This document shows positions 18,506-25,716 of a DNA stretch of 64,000 nucleotides, piece by piece; within the stretch, counting starts at the first letter, position 1; each line of letters starts with the position of its first letter. Below the pieces are notes generated by a model. The model had not been told where the DNA came from. It was given only the letters and a program-made list of their open reading frames with translations, and did not search any database. Source of the stretch: Muricomes sp049840515 (GTDB lineage Bacteria; Bacillota; Clostridia; Lachnospirales; Lachnospiraceae); NCBI GenBank assembly GCA_049840515.1, contig JASGKW010000009.1, positions 1 through 64,000 of the forward strand, read 5' to 3'. Both the position numbers and the translations under genes were made by a program.

Positions 18506-19876
18506 ATGCGGAAAACTTATGTTTTAGATACCAATGTGTTAATCCAGGCACCCTATGCGCTTCAATCCTTTGATGACAATCATATTGGCCTGCCCATCGC
18601 GGTTCTGGAAGAACTGGATGCCCTAAAAAACAGTGACGGCGAGAAAGGTGCCAATGCGCGCCAAGTCATTCGCTATTTGGAATCACTTAGAATTACAGGC
18701 AGCCTTATTGAAGGAGTATCGCTTCCAAATGGAGGTACCCTGCGTCTGGAGGTCAATTGCACCAATATAAAACTTCCTGATGGCTTTCCTGAATATAAAA
18801 GTGACAACCGCATTTTAAAAGTCTGCCAGGGACTGAAAGAAAAACTTACCCCTGTAATCTTGGTGACAAAGGACATACTTGTGCGGATCAAAGCACAAAT
18901 GATGGGGATAGAAGCTGAGGACTTCACAACAGAGCAGGCTCCTATCAGTGACAAACAGTATACAGGACGATGCGAAGCCTATGTTTCCGAAAAGAAATTT
19001 GAAGATTTTAAGAAAAAGAACATCTCACCGGAAGATTTGTATCTTACAGATGAAAAAGGACAAAAACTTCCTATTGAGCTTGTTCCAAATCAATTTGTGA
19101 TTATCAGAGCGGACCAATCCGGCAATAAAACTCAGCTAGGGCGCTTTAACGGCAAAAAGGTTGTCCCACTCATATATAAGAAGAAAAAGCCCTATGGCAT
19201 TACACCGCGAAATGTGGGACAGTATTTTTTACAGGAGGCATTGATGACAAATGCCGAGGATGCGCCTTTGGTCATCGTTAAAGGGATGGCTGGCACAGCA
19301 AAAACCTTTTATGCTTTGGCAGTAGGGCTAAACTCTATTATGGAATTGGACACTCCAGAATACAGAAAGATACTTATTTGCCGTCCAAATGTCCAATTCG
19401 ATGACGATATAGGTTTTCTGCCGGGTGACGAATCCGAAAAAATTGCACCCTTGCTCCGCCCCGCTATCGACAATCTGGAATTATTAGTAGATCAGAATGA
19501 AAAAGAACGATTTGCAGATGAACACAGCCTTTCTGACAAAGTGGAAGAATTATTTGCCCGAGGTATTATCAGCGCGCAGGCACTCAATTACATCCGGGGC
19601 CGTTCCGTCACTAAAACATATCTAATAATCGACGAAGCCCAGAACCTGACCCCCAAACAGGCAAAAGGTATCATTACCCGGGCCGGGATTGGTACAAAAA
19701 TTATTCTCCTTGGAGACCCAAATCAAATCGACCATCCGCTGCTGGATGAGCGCACTAATGGGCTGAGTTACGCGTCAGAAAAAATGAAAGGCAGCTCCCT
19801 CTGCTATCAAATTACATTATCTGCAGATGAATGTGAGCGTTCTGCTTTGGCTATGGATGCAATAAAAAGAATGTAA
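18506..19876 (+). CDS. PIN-PhoH ATPase/ribonuclease-like protein
   Basis: A 456-residue fusion of an N-terminal PIN domain (YVLDTNVLIQAP, ELDALKN, LVTKDILVR) with a C-terminal PhoH-type P-loop ATPase. The Walker A motif is KGMAGTAKTFYA, Walker B is LIIDEAQNLTP, and LLGDPNQID follows. Proteins of this YlaK type are RNA-linked helicase or nuclease candidates. AGGAAAGG precedes the ATG. It follows the HAD phosphatase by 46 bases and may be co-transcribed. Confidence 0.9.
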   Translation: MRKTYVLDTNVLIQAPYALQSFDDNHIGLPIAVLEELDALKNSDGEKGANARQVIRYLESLRITGSLIEGVSLPNGGTLRLEVNCTNIKLPDGFPEYKSDNRILKVCQGLKEKLTPVILVTKDILVRIKAQMMGIEAEDFTTEQAPISDKQYTGRCEAYVSEKKFEDFKKKNISPEDLYLTDEKGQKLPIELVPNQFVIIRADQSGNKTQLGRFNGKKVVPLIYKKKKPYGITPRNVGQYFLQEALMTNAEDAPLVIVKGMAGTAKTFYALAVGLNSIMELDTPEYRKILICRPNVQFDDDIGFLPGDESEKIAPLLRPAIDNLELLVDQNEKERFADEHSLSDKVEELFARGIISAQALNYIRGRSVTKTYLIIDEAQNLTPKQAKGIITRAGIGTKIILLGDPNQIDHPLLDERTNGLSYASEKMKGSSLCYQITLSADECERSALAMDAIKRM

Positions 19877-19951
19877 TATCTTTTGCTAGTTCCTCTATCT
19901 ATCCATAATTGCTTCTAATAAGCTATTATTATGGATTCCCGGATATCTTTG

Positions 19952-19980
19952 TTTACCTTTTGAGGTTTATTGTATATAAT
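19952..19980 (+). promoter_or_regulatory. Promoter of the small membrane-anchored protein gene
   Basis: TTTACC (19952-19957) and TATAAT (19975-19980) with a 17-base spacer, 33 bases before the start codon. Confidence 0.6.
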
Positions 19981-20012
19981 CAAATTATATTAGAAAAAGG
20001 TGTGACAAGTGG

Positions 20013-20474
20013 ATGAAGAAAAAGAAGTCTGCAATATTTATATTCATATTTTTAGGAATCCTGCTCTCTCTTATTATTTATCATAATTTTTTTAGAATTG
20101 ATTTTTCAGAATATTCCGAGACATTATCAAATGGCACTTATGATTCCCCGGATGGAAAGTATAACATATACACTTACTTTGTAATCCCCAGAAACAGCAA
20201 TGACCATTATTTTGTTATGGGAAAATTAGTAAAAGTAAAATATATTTCTGAAAATCATCAAATTATTTCAGATAGCAATACAAAGATTGTCTACTGGGAT
20301 AAGAAAGAGGGGGAGATTCCAAGAGAAAGTATTGCTTCCCCCTGGGTTGATATTGAGAAATTTCACCCCAAAGACATATCGGCCGCCTGGATTGACAACA
20401 AGAACTTTCAGATTGAAGATAAAAAGCTCAATGTCCATTATGGCAGATACGATTACAGAAGAGATTTCAATTAA
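20013..20474 (+). CDS. Membrane-anchored protein of unknown function, DUF5412-like
   Basis: A 153-residue protein with a lysine-rich start and one hydrophobic segment (residues about 7-25), so it should be anchored with its bulk outside the cell. The outer part has YDSPDGKYNIYTYF, GKLVKVKY, a KIVYWDKKEGE block and a WIDNKNFQI end. This order recalls the DUF5412 family of short Firmicute proteins; the match is from memory and tentative. Codon use is AT-richer than its neighbours. It has its own promoter and is a single-gene unit, ending 22 bases from a convergent gene. Confidence 0.6.
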   Translation: MKKKKSAIFIFIFLGILLSLIIYHNFFRIDFSEYSETLSNGTYDSPDGKYNIYTYFVIPRNSNDHYFVMGKLVKVKYISENHQIISDSNTKIVYWDKKEGEIPRESIASPWVDIEKFHPKDISAAWIDNKNFQIEDKKLNVHYGRYDYRRDFN

Positions 20475-20485
20475 AGGATAAATTA

Positions 20486-20512
20486 AAATGGAGCATTTAT
20501 TTTGCTCCATTT
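20486..20512. terminator. Bidirectional terminator between convergent genes
   Basis: AAATGGAGCA (20486-20495) pairs with TGCTCCATTT (20503-20512). A/T-rich flanks on both sides allow use in either direction. It contains the exonuclease stop codon. Confidence 0.7.
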
Positions 20513-21199
20513 AATATATCATCTATCAGTTTTGATGCCTCATTTCTTGTGAGTGCCTCCGGACTCCATGTCATTTCCACTCCATGATTCCTCATCAGCT
20601 TTTTCAAGAACTCCAATTGCTTGGATGTTGCAGGCATTACTTTTTTCTGCTTATAGCTTAGCTGTACAGGCTGAAAAAGCTTTGGCTCTCTTTCTTCAAA
20701 GTAGTGTGCCAGTGTCTGATACAGCTTTGCGGTGGCAAGGGCATCGTGATAAGCCCGGTGAGCTTGCGCTGTTTTCAATATTGTAGTATTCACACAGATT
20801 TCCCAGACTCTTGGATTCCATATCCTTATGTACTTTCCTTGCAATTTTCAGTGTATCAATTCCCACTCTTTCAAAGAACATTCCTTCCGCCAATGCGCTG
20901 ACTTTCACAAAGCTGTAATCGAAAGCAACATTATGCCCAATGAGAATATCATTCTCACAGAAATCAAGAAAAGCAGGAATTATTTCTTTTCTGCTTTTGG
21001 CATTCTCCACCATCTCGTTGGTAATCCCGGTCAGATTTGTAATAGCAGGCGATATGCTTTCTGACGGACGGATAAATTCCATAAATCTGTCCTGAACCTT
21101 GCCATCACGCACCTTGAGAGCACCTATTTCTATAATCTCATTTGATTCCGGGTCCAACCCGGTCGTCTCCACGTCAAATGCAATATATGATTTTAACAT
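20497..21199 (-). CDS. DnaQ-like 3'-5' exonuclease, one apparent frameshift
   Basis: A DEDD exonuclease related to the PolC/DnaQ proofreading domain. Exo I is AFDVETTGLDP, Exo II GHNVAFDYSFV, and Exo III HRAYHDALATAKLY. Exo III is in a different frame from the first two. The join is near 20763, where GCAAGCTCACC replaces an expected GCAGCTCACC, an extra base on an AGCT. The restored protein is about 234 residues with a helical C-terminal tail (SKQLEFLKKLMRNHG). AGGAGATAA precedes the ATG. The role is DNA repair or processing; no polymerase domain is attached. Confidence 0.87.
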
Positions 21200-21212
21200 A
21201 CTTTATCTCCTG

Positions 21213-21887
21213 TTACTCTCCCTCTTTCAATAGCTTCAGTACATCAAACAGAGTTCCGCACCTGCGCCATGCCAGTTCCAATATATCCTCCGAGGGTTCC
21301 ACCAGATCAGGCACTACAATTGCCCGCATTCCTGCGGCTGCGGCAGCTCTGATACCAGTAGGAGAATCTTCCAGCGCCAGCGCATGAGCCGGAGGTACCT
21401 GAATCTTCATACATGCTTTCTGGTAAATCTCCGGATGCGGTTTGCCTTCTGTCACCATATCCCCAAAAACAGCACCGTCAAAATATTTTAACAGCCCCTG
21501 CTCCTCCATCAGCTTTTCCGCGTGAATGCGGCTGGTAGATGTAGCGAGAGCCACCTTGCATCCCTCTTCCACGGCATATGCCAGAAGTTCTTCCACTCCA
21601 GGCTTCTTCTCCAGACCTTCCTGCTCCACAATCTCACGGTATCTTTTGTGGGTCAGAGCATTAAATTCAGACATGGGAAACTCAGGACTTACCGTCTCTT
21701 TAAAAAACACCTCCCGTGTCCTTGCATTAAAACCAAGGGTGTGATATATCCTCTCACCCATGCGGGGAAAGCCCAATATTTCCCCTGCCCATTCCCAGGA
21801 GCGCTGGACAACCCGCTCTGAATTAAAAATCAGCCCATCCATATCAAAGACAAGTCCGTATATGGGCGGTTGAAAATAATGATTCAC
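21213..21887 (-). CDS. HAD-IA phosphatase, beta-phosphoglucomutase-like
   Basis: A 224-residue HAD hydrolase. Motif I is VFDMDGLIFNSE, motif II ALATSTS, the conserved lysine is in EGKPHPEIY, and motif IV is LEDSPTGIRAAAAAG. The helical C1 cap lies between residues 15 and 85. This is the PgmB/YcjU type, acting on small phosphorylated sugars or nucleotides; the substrate cannot be told. The start is GTG with GGGAGAAC upstream. It sits 13 bases from the exonuclease gene and 15 from xpt, so the three are probably one transcript starting at xpt. Confidence 0.87.
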   Translation of the reverse strand: MNHYFQPPIYGLVFDMDGLIFNSERVVQRSWEWAGEILGFPRMGERIYHTLGFNARTREVFFKETVSPEFPMSEFNALTHKRYREIVEQEGLEKKPGVEELLAYAVEEGCKVALATSTSRIHAEKLMEEQGLLKYFDGAVFGDMVTEGKPHPEIYQKACMKIQVPPAHALALEDSPTGIRAAAAAGMRAIVVPDLVEPSEDILELAWRRCGTLFDVLKLLKEGE

Positions 21888-21902
21888 AATAAGTTCTCCC
21901 TT

Positions 21903-22484
21903 TTACTGCTCGCGAAACTTAATTTCTCCAGTCTCCGCATCCATTCCTTCCACAATAGCAAGGGACTCCAGCTGAAAGCCCAGATTTCTTATAATACGTC
22001 CGCCGGACTGAAATCCTTTTTCAATGGCAATTCCGATTCCCTCCACTGTAGCGCCCGCAGACTGAACAATCCGAATCAATCCCTGAAGTGCACATCCGTT
22101 TGCCAGAAAATCATCAATAATCAGAACATGATCCTCCTCCGATAAAAACTTCTGTGCCACAATCACATGATTCTGACATTTATGTGTAAAAGATTCCACC
22201 TCTGCCACATACATCTCCCCTTCCAGGTTGATGCTCTGTGACTTTTTGGCAAACACAACCGGAACCTTAAACTGCTGTGCGACAACACATGCAATTCCGA
22301 TACCTGACGCCTCAATGGTCAGAATCTTATTGATTGGTTTTTCGGCAAAACGTTTCTTAAACTCTCTGCCCATCTCAGTAAATAAATCAATGTCCATCTG
22401 ATGATTCAGGAAACTGTCAACTTTGAGTACATTTCCTTCCTTCACAATCCCATCCTTTAAAATACGTTCCTCTAAAACATTCAT
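21903..22484 (-). CDS. xpt: Xanthine phosphoribosyltransferase
   Basis: A 193-residue purine-salvage enzyme converting xanthine and PRPP to XMP. Typical features are the ILKDG start region, LTIEASGIG, and the PRPP-binding motif VLIIDDFLANGCA. The start MNVLEERI at 22484 is preferred because GGAGG lies about ten bases upstream; eleven more in-frame residues upstream lack support. In many Firmicutes xpt has a guanine riboswitch, but none is recognisable in the 300 bases upstream here. Confidence 0.93.
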   Translation of the reverse strand: MNVLEERILKDGIVKEGNVLKVDSFLNHQMDIDLFTEMGREFKKRFAEKPINKILTIEASGIGIACVVAQQFKVPVVFAKKSQSINLEGEMYVAEVESFTHKCQNHVIVAQKFLSEEDHVLIIDDFLANGCALQGLIRIVQSAGATVEGIGIAIEKGFQSGGRIIRNLGFQLESLAIVEGMDAETGEIKFREQ

Positions 22485-22791
22485 CCCCAGTTTTCCTCCT
22501 ATATTTATCTGAAGCATGAAGTTAATTATACTTGAAAAGAAACAAGTTCACAACACACTTTTTATGAAATTAATATAGAAAATAATTGCAATCTTCTATC
22601 TTATTGAGTTCAAGTGATTTTTTATTGCGTCTAATCTCTTAAGAATCAGACTTTTTAACTCCGTCGGCTGAATAGAAAAAATCGTTTTACCATAGGCTGT
22701 AAAATAATCAGCAATAAATTTTTCTTCTCCTTATGTCATAATAGTCGACGGCAGCGAAATAAAAATCGAAAACAATTCCTAGATGCTCAAC
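22485..22791. other. Gene-free stretch upstream of xpt
   Basis: No purine riboswitch core, convincing promoter or start codon is visible. On the minus strand about 43 codons stay open (roughly 22713-22585), preceded by AAGGAGAAG but without ATG, GTG or TTG in frame. It may be a decayed short gene. Confidence 0.3.
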
Positions 22792-22824
22792 AAAAAATAG
22801 CGCCGCTCGAAAGCTGCGCTATTT
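22792..22824 (-). terminator. Terminator downstream of tRNA-Gly
   Basis: AAATAGCGC and GCGCTATTT (22795-22803 with 22816-22824) form a 9-bp stem with further inner pairing, followed on the minus strand by a T-run. Confidence 0.8.
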
Positions 22825-22841
22825 CCCTGATTATCCCTGTA

Positions 22842-22912
22842 AGCGGGTGATGGGAATCGAACCCACGTATCTAGCTTGGAAGGCTAGTGTTCTACCATTG
22901 AACTACACCCGC
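22842..22912 (-). tRNA. tRNA-Gly(TCC)
   Basis: The minus strand folds into a full cloverleaf: acceptor GCGGGTG/CACCCGC, anticodon stem CTAGC/GCTAG around the loop CTTCCAA (anticodon TCC), and T-arm GTGGG TTCGATT CCCAT. The discriminator is T and the CCA is not encoded. Confidence 0.95.
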
Positions 22913-23052
22913 GTGTCTTTGACACAAACGTTATTTTATCACAAGAAAAAATAATTTGCAATACCCAAATTTATATTTTTTCTTGCCATTTTCCCCGGGA
23001 TATTTTATATTGTAAGCATCATTATCTTTATTTATCAAAGGAGTGTATATTT

Positions 23053-23307
23053 ATGAACCTTAATTTTAATCAAATTGCCATGTTTCAAAAATTCAAATCC
23101 AGCATGGACCGTTTCCGCAGGAATCATCCAAAATTTCCGCTGTTTGTGAAAGCGGTGTCTGAGAATGCCCTGATGGAAGGTACGATTATTGAAATTACTG
23201 TGACAACTCCTCAGGGGAAAAGCTACAGTTCAAATGTCAAGTTAAAGGAAGATGACATTGACTTGATAAAGACGCTGCAGCAGATGGAATTCCCAAAAGG
23301 GGATTAA
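23053..23307 (+). CDS. Conserved small protein of unknown function
   Basis: An 84-residue soluble protein with a strong AAAGGAG 9 bases before the ATG. The first half is basic and amphipathic (FQKFKSSMDRFRRNHPKFP). The second half reads as two strands (TIIEITVTTPQGK, SSNVKLKEDDIDLIKTL) and could form a small alpha-beta fold. I do not recognise a domain. Similar small proteins are common in Lachnospiraceae genomes, but this is from general memory. Its stop codon overlaps the stop of the convergent regulator gene. Confidence 0.7.
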   Translation: MNLNFNQIAMFQKFKSSMDRFRRNHPKFPLFVKAVSENALMEGTIIEITVTTPQGKSYSSNVKLKEDDIDLIKTLQQMEFPKGD

Positions 23308-23996
23308 CCCTTAAGTTTTAAATATTCCCCGTCGACCTTTATTTCCTGCAGGACAAAATGATTCTTTTTATAGCTGAGCAGCCCCTCTTTCTGCATTTTA
23401 GACAGCTCACTGGAGAGTGCGCTTCTGTCCACAGACAGATAATCTGCAAGCTGCTGCCTGCTAAATGGAATATCTATTCTCTGCTTTCCCTGCTTTATGG
23501 CCTCCCATGACAGGTAAGAGAGCAATCTTTCCCTGATTGTTTTGGGCGTGATATGATTTATCTTCTGGGATAAATTCAGGTTCTTCATAGACATAACTTT
23601 CAGCAAATTGCGGGTAAGCCTGTCATGATGGCTGCAGCAGGACTCACAGGTCTGCACGACCTTTCCCACATCAAGAAACAGCACCGAAGATTCCATTGTT
23701 GTTATGGCATCCGACATCATAGGTTCATTTGGATTGCAGGCATATGTCTCAGCAAATACATCCCCCGGCAAAATATGGCCGATAATATTTGCATTCCCCC
23801 ATATGTCAGTCCGAATAATATTGACGCCCCCCTTTAACAGCAGGCCCATCCGCTTTATAGTCTGTCCCATATGATAAATGGTATATTCCTTGGGAAATTT
23901 CTTTTCTTCTGCGCCCAGGCATTCCAGCATAGTTTTCGTCTCTTCTTCCGTGACACCCGCAAACAGCCCAGTTCCTGCGATAAATTTATAATCCAT
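23304..23996 (-). CDS. Crp/Fnr-family transcription regulator (first copy)
   Basis: A 230-residue regulator with an N-terminal cyclic-nucleotide-binding-like domain (FPKEYTIYHMGQ, LLLKGGVNII, HILPGDVFAE) and a C-terminal helix-turn-helix (FSRQQLADYLSVDRSALSSELSKM). A cysteine-histidine cluster, CESCCSHHDR, lies at the start of the dimer helix and could bind a metal or cluster. I start it at 23996 (MDYKFIAG), with TGGAGAAAAG upstream, rather than at 24011. The recognition helix is nearly the same as in the second copy at 40.7 kb. The matching palindrome at 24014-24029 lies just upstream, so it is probably autoregulated. Confidence 0.88.
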   Translation of the reverse strand: MDYKFIAGTGLFAGVTEEETKTMLECLGAEEKKFPKEYTIYHMGQTIKRMGLLLKGGVNIIRTDIWGNANIIGHILPGDVFAETYACNPNEPMMSDAITTMESSVLFLDVGKVVQTCESCCSHHDRLTRNLLKVMSMKNLNLSQKINHITPKTIRERLLSYLSWEAIKQGKQRIDIPFSRQQLADYLSVDRSALSSELSKMQKEGLLSYKKNHFVLQEIKVDGEYLKLKG

Positions 23997-24013
23997 AAAT
24001 CTTTTCTCCATTT

Positions 24014-24056
24014 TGTTGTAACGACAACATTTTTCACATTTTAAGTATAGTACAAT
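24014..24056 (+). promoter_or_regulatory. Crp/Fnr-type operator and promoter of the ferredoxin gene
   Basis: The palindrome TGTTGT-AACG-ACAACA (24014-24029) is centred at 24021.5. A -10 box TACAAT is at 24051-24056, giving a start near 24063. The palindrome centre is therefore at about -41.5, the class II activator position. The same site lies upstream of the divergent regulator. Confidence 0.7.
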
Positions 24057-24105
24057 TCAATCATGAAATCAAGGAAATCAACCGAACCACTCAGGAGGAA
24101 TTATA

Positions 24106-24801
24106 ATGATAAGAAGGATTATAGAAATTGACGAAGAGAAATGCAACGGCTGTGGATTGTGTGCGGACGCATGCCACGAAGATGCAATCGTGATGGTAAA
24201 TGGAAAAGCAAAGTTGTTAAGAGATGACTATTGTGACGGACTCGGAAACTGCCTTCCAGCCTGTCCAACCGGTGCTATTGCCTTTATAGAGCGGGAAGCA
24301 GCCGAATTCGACGCCGAAGCTGTTGAAAAAAATCAGAAGGAAAAAGCAGCGCAGGCTCAGCACTCCGGCTGCCCGGGAACCCGTGCAATGGCATTAAACC
24401 GCACTGCCGCTGCCAGACCTGCGGCGCCTTCACCCTCAGAATCACAGCTCAGGCAATGGCCGGTGCAGATTAAGCTTGTGCCTGTTAATGCACCATACTT
24501 TGAGGATGCACAACTGCTCGTTGCCGCAGACTGCACTGCCTATGCTTACGCTAATTTTCATCAGGACTTCATGCAGGGCAAAATCACTATCGTGGGATGT
24601 CCAAAACTGGATGACGTTGACTACTCAGAGAAATTGGCTGAGATTATCAGACGAAATTCCATTAAAAATGTAACAGTCATCAGAATGGAAGTTCCCTGCT
24701 GCGGCGGACTGGAACAAGCTGTCAAAACTGCCCTTATAAACAGCGGAAAAATGATTCCATGGCAGGTTGTAACCATATCCACCCAGGGGGAAATCCTGTA
24801 A
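24106..24801 (+). CDS. Dicluster 4Fe-4S ferredoxin with a long C-terminal domain
   Basis: A 231-residue protein. Residues 1-65 form a two-cluster ferredoxin (CNGCGLCADACHEDAI and YCDGLGNCLPACPTGAI). A linker rich in A, P and Q follows (about 66-125). The C-terminal part has KLVPVNAPYFEDAQLLVAAD, VGCPKLDD and VPCCGGLEQAV, with further cysteines that may hold another centre. AGGAGG precedes the ATG. The class II operator upstream puts it under one of the Crp/Fnr regulators. Its role is probably electron transfer in redox stress; homologues often neighbour hybrid-cluster proteins, though none is encoded here. Confidence 0.82.
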   Translation: MIRRIIEIDEEKCNGCGLCADACHEDAIVMVNGKAKLLRDDYCDGLGNCLPACPTGAIAFIEREAAEFDAEAVEKNQKEKAAQAQHSGCPGTRAMALNRTAAARPAAPSPSESQLRQWPVQIKLVPVNAPYFEDAQLLVAADCTAYAYANFHQDFMQGKITIVGCPKLDDVDYSEKLAEIIRRNSIKNVTVIRMEVPCCGGLEQAVKTALINSGKMIPWQVVTISTQGEIL

Positions 24802-24806
24802 ATTTT

Positions 24807-25571
24807 TTAAATTTTATCTGCCCAGTAGTCCACTGCGCTGTTAAGAAAATGTGCGCAGCCCTGCACTGTTTCATCATAATACTGAGCGAATCTGGGATCA
24901 CTTTCATACATCTGTGCCATCGCCTTGTGAGCGTCAGGTGTGTATTGTTTCCAGGTCATGCACAGCCATTCTTTGTGGAGTTCGGTTATATTTCTGCCGA
25001 ACTCTTCTTTTGGGTCTGCCCCTGTCTGCACAGCTTCTTCCAGAGATTTCTTTATGATTTCACCCACATACTGCAAATTCTGATAATACTCTTCAGACAT
25101 GTTCAGCATTTCCTGGTTTACTGCCTCTACTTCCTCGGCTCCGTATTTTTCCCGGATTTCCTCACCGTACATTTCCTCATTTTTCTGTACCAAATCCTTT
25201 TTAAATGATTCAAATCTTTCTTCATTACTCATAGCTATCTCTCCTTTCATTGATGCAATCGTTTTCTTTACAGTAGTTATCATGCTGTCCACTTTTATTT
25301 TCTGCTGTTCCAGTTTCTCCAGATGCTCATGCAGAGCCGTTATAATGTCAAAATTATTTCCATGCAGAATTTCAGCAATCTGTTCCAGTTTCAGCCCTCT
25401 CTCCTTATAAAACAATATCTGCTGCAGCAGTTCCAGTTCTTTCTCACCATAATAGCGGTAACCAGATTCCCGCACAAGAGCAGGCTTTAACAGTCCGATT
25501 TTATCATAATACCGCAGAGCACGTGCACTGATACCCGCGATTTTTGATACCTCATTTATGCTATATTCCAT
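24807..25571 (-). CDS. MerR-family regulator with TipAS-type ligand domain
   Basis: A 254-residue activator. The N-terminal MerR winged helix reads SINEVSKIAGISARALRYYDKIGLL, then RYYGEKELELLQQI. A long coiled dimer helix follows (residues about 85-120), then an antibiotic-binding TipAS-like domain (YGEEIREKYG, ELHKEWLCM, DPRFAQYYDE, CAHFLNSAVDYW). Relatives such as Mta and TipA switch on multidrug efflux and their own genes. I prefer the ATG at 25571 because its spacing to AGGAGG is better than that at 25577. The operator at 25597-25627 suggests autoactivation. Confidence 0.9.
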   Translation of the reverse strand: MEYSINEVSKIAGISARALRYYDKIGLLKPALVRESGYRYYGEKELELLQQILFYKERGLKLEQIAEILHGNNFDIITALHEHLEKLEQQKIKVDSMITTVKKTIASMKGEIAMSNEERFESFKKDLVQKNEEMYGEEIREKYGAEEVEAVNQEMLNMSEEYYQNLQYVGEIIKKSLEEAVQTGADPKEEFGRNITELHKEWLCMTWKQYTPDAHKAMAQMYESDPRFAQYYDETVQGCAHFLNSAVDYWADKI

Positions 25572-25596
25572 ATGCATTACCTCCTACTGTGATTTT

Positions 25597-25627
25597 ACTA
25601 TAACAGTTGACGTAACGTCAAAGTCAA
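25597..25627 (-). promoter_or_regulatory. MerR-type promoter with 19-bp spacer and palindrome
   Basis: On the minus strand TTGACT (25627-25622) and TATAGT (25602-25597) are 19 bases apart. The perfect palindrome TTGACGTTACGTCAA (25607-25621) fills the spacer. This over-long spacer with an internal dyad is the hallmark of MerR-activated promoters. Confidence 0.85.
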
Positions 25628-25634
25628 GTACATC

Positions 25635-25663
25635 TTTACATTCTGTCTTCTTTTCTTTATAAT
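25635..25663 (+). promoter_or_regulatory. Promoter of carB
   Basis: TTTACA (25635-25640) and TATAAT (25658-25663) with a 17-base spacer, about 47 bases before the carB start. It lies eight bases from the divergent MerR promoter. Confidence 0.75.
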
Positions 25664-25716
25664 ACTACTTGGCAGTTATTAATTATTTTAGTATTGAAAA
25701 GTACAGGAGGTACGGT

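Noticed and set aside
22585..22713. A short coding gene of about 43 codons between the tRNA terminator and xpt
   Set aside because: It has a good ribosome binding site but no ATG, GTG or TTG in frame; left as a possible remnant.
22485..22842. Guanine riboswitch upstream of xpt
   Set aside because: The conserved purine-riboswitch loop and junction bases are not present on the minus strand in this stretch.
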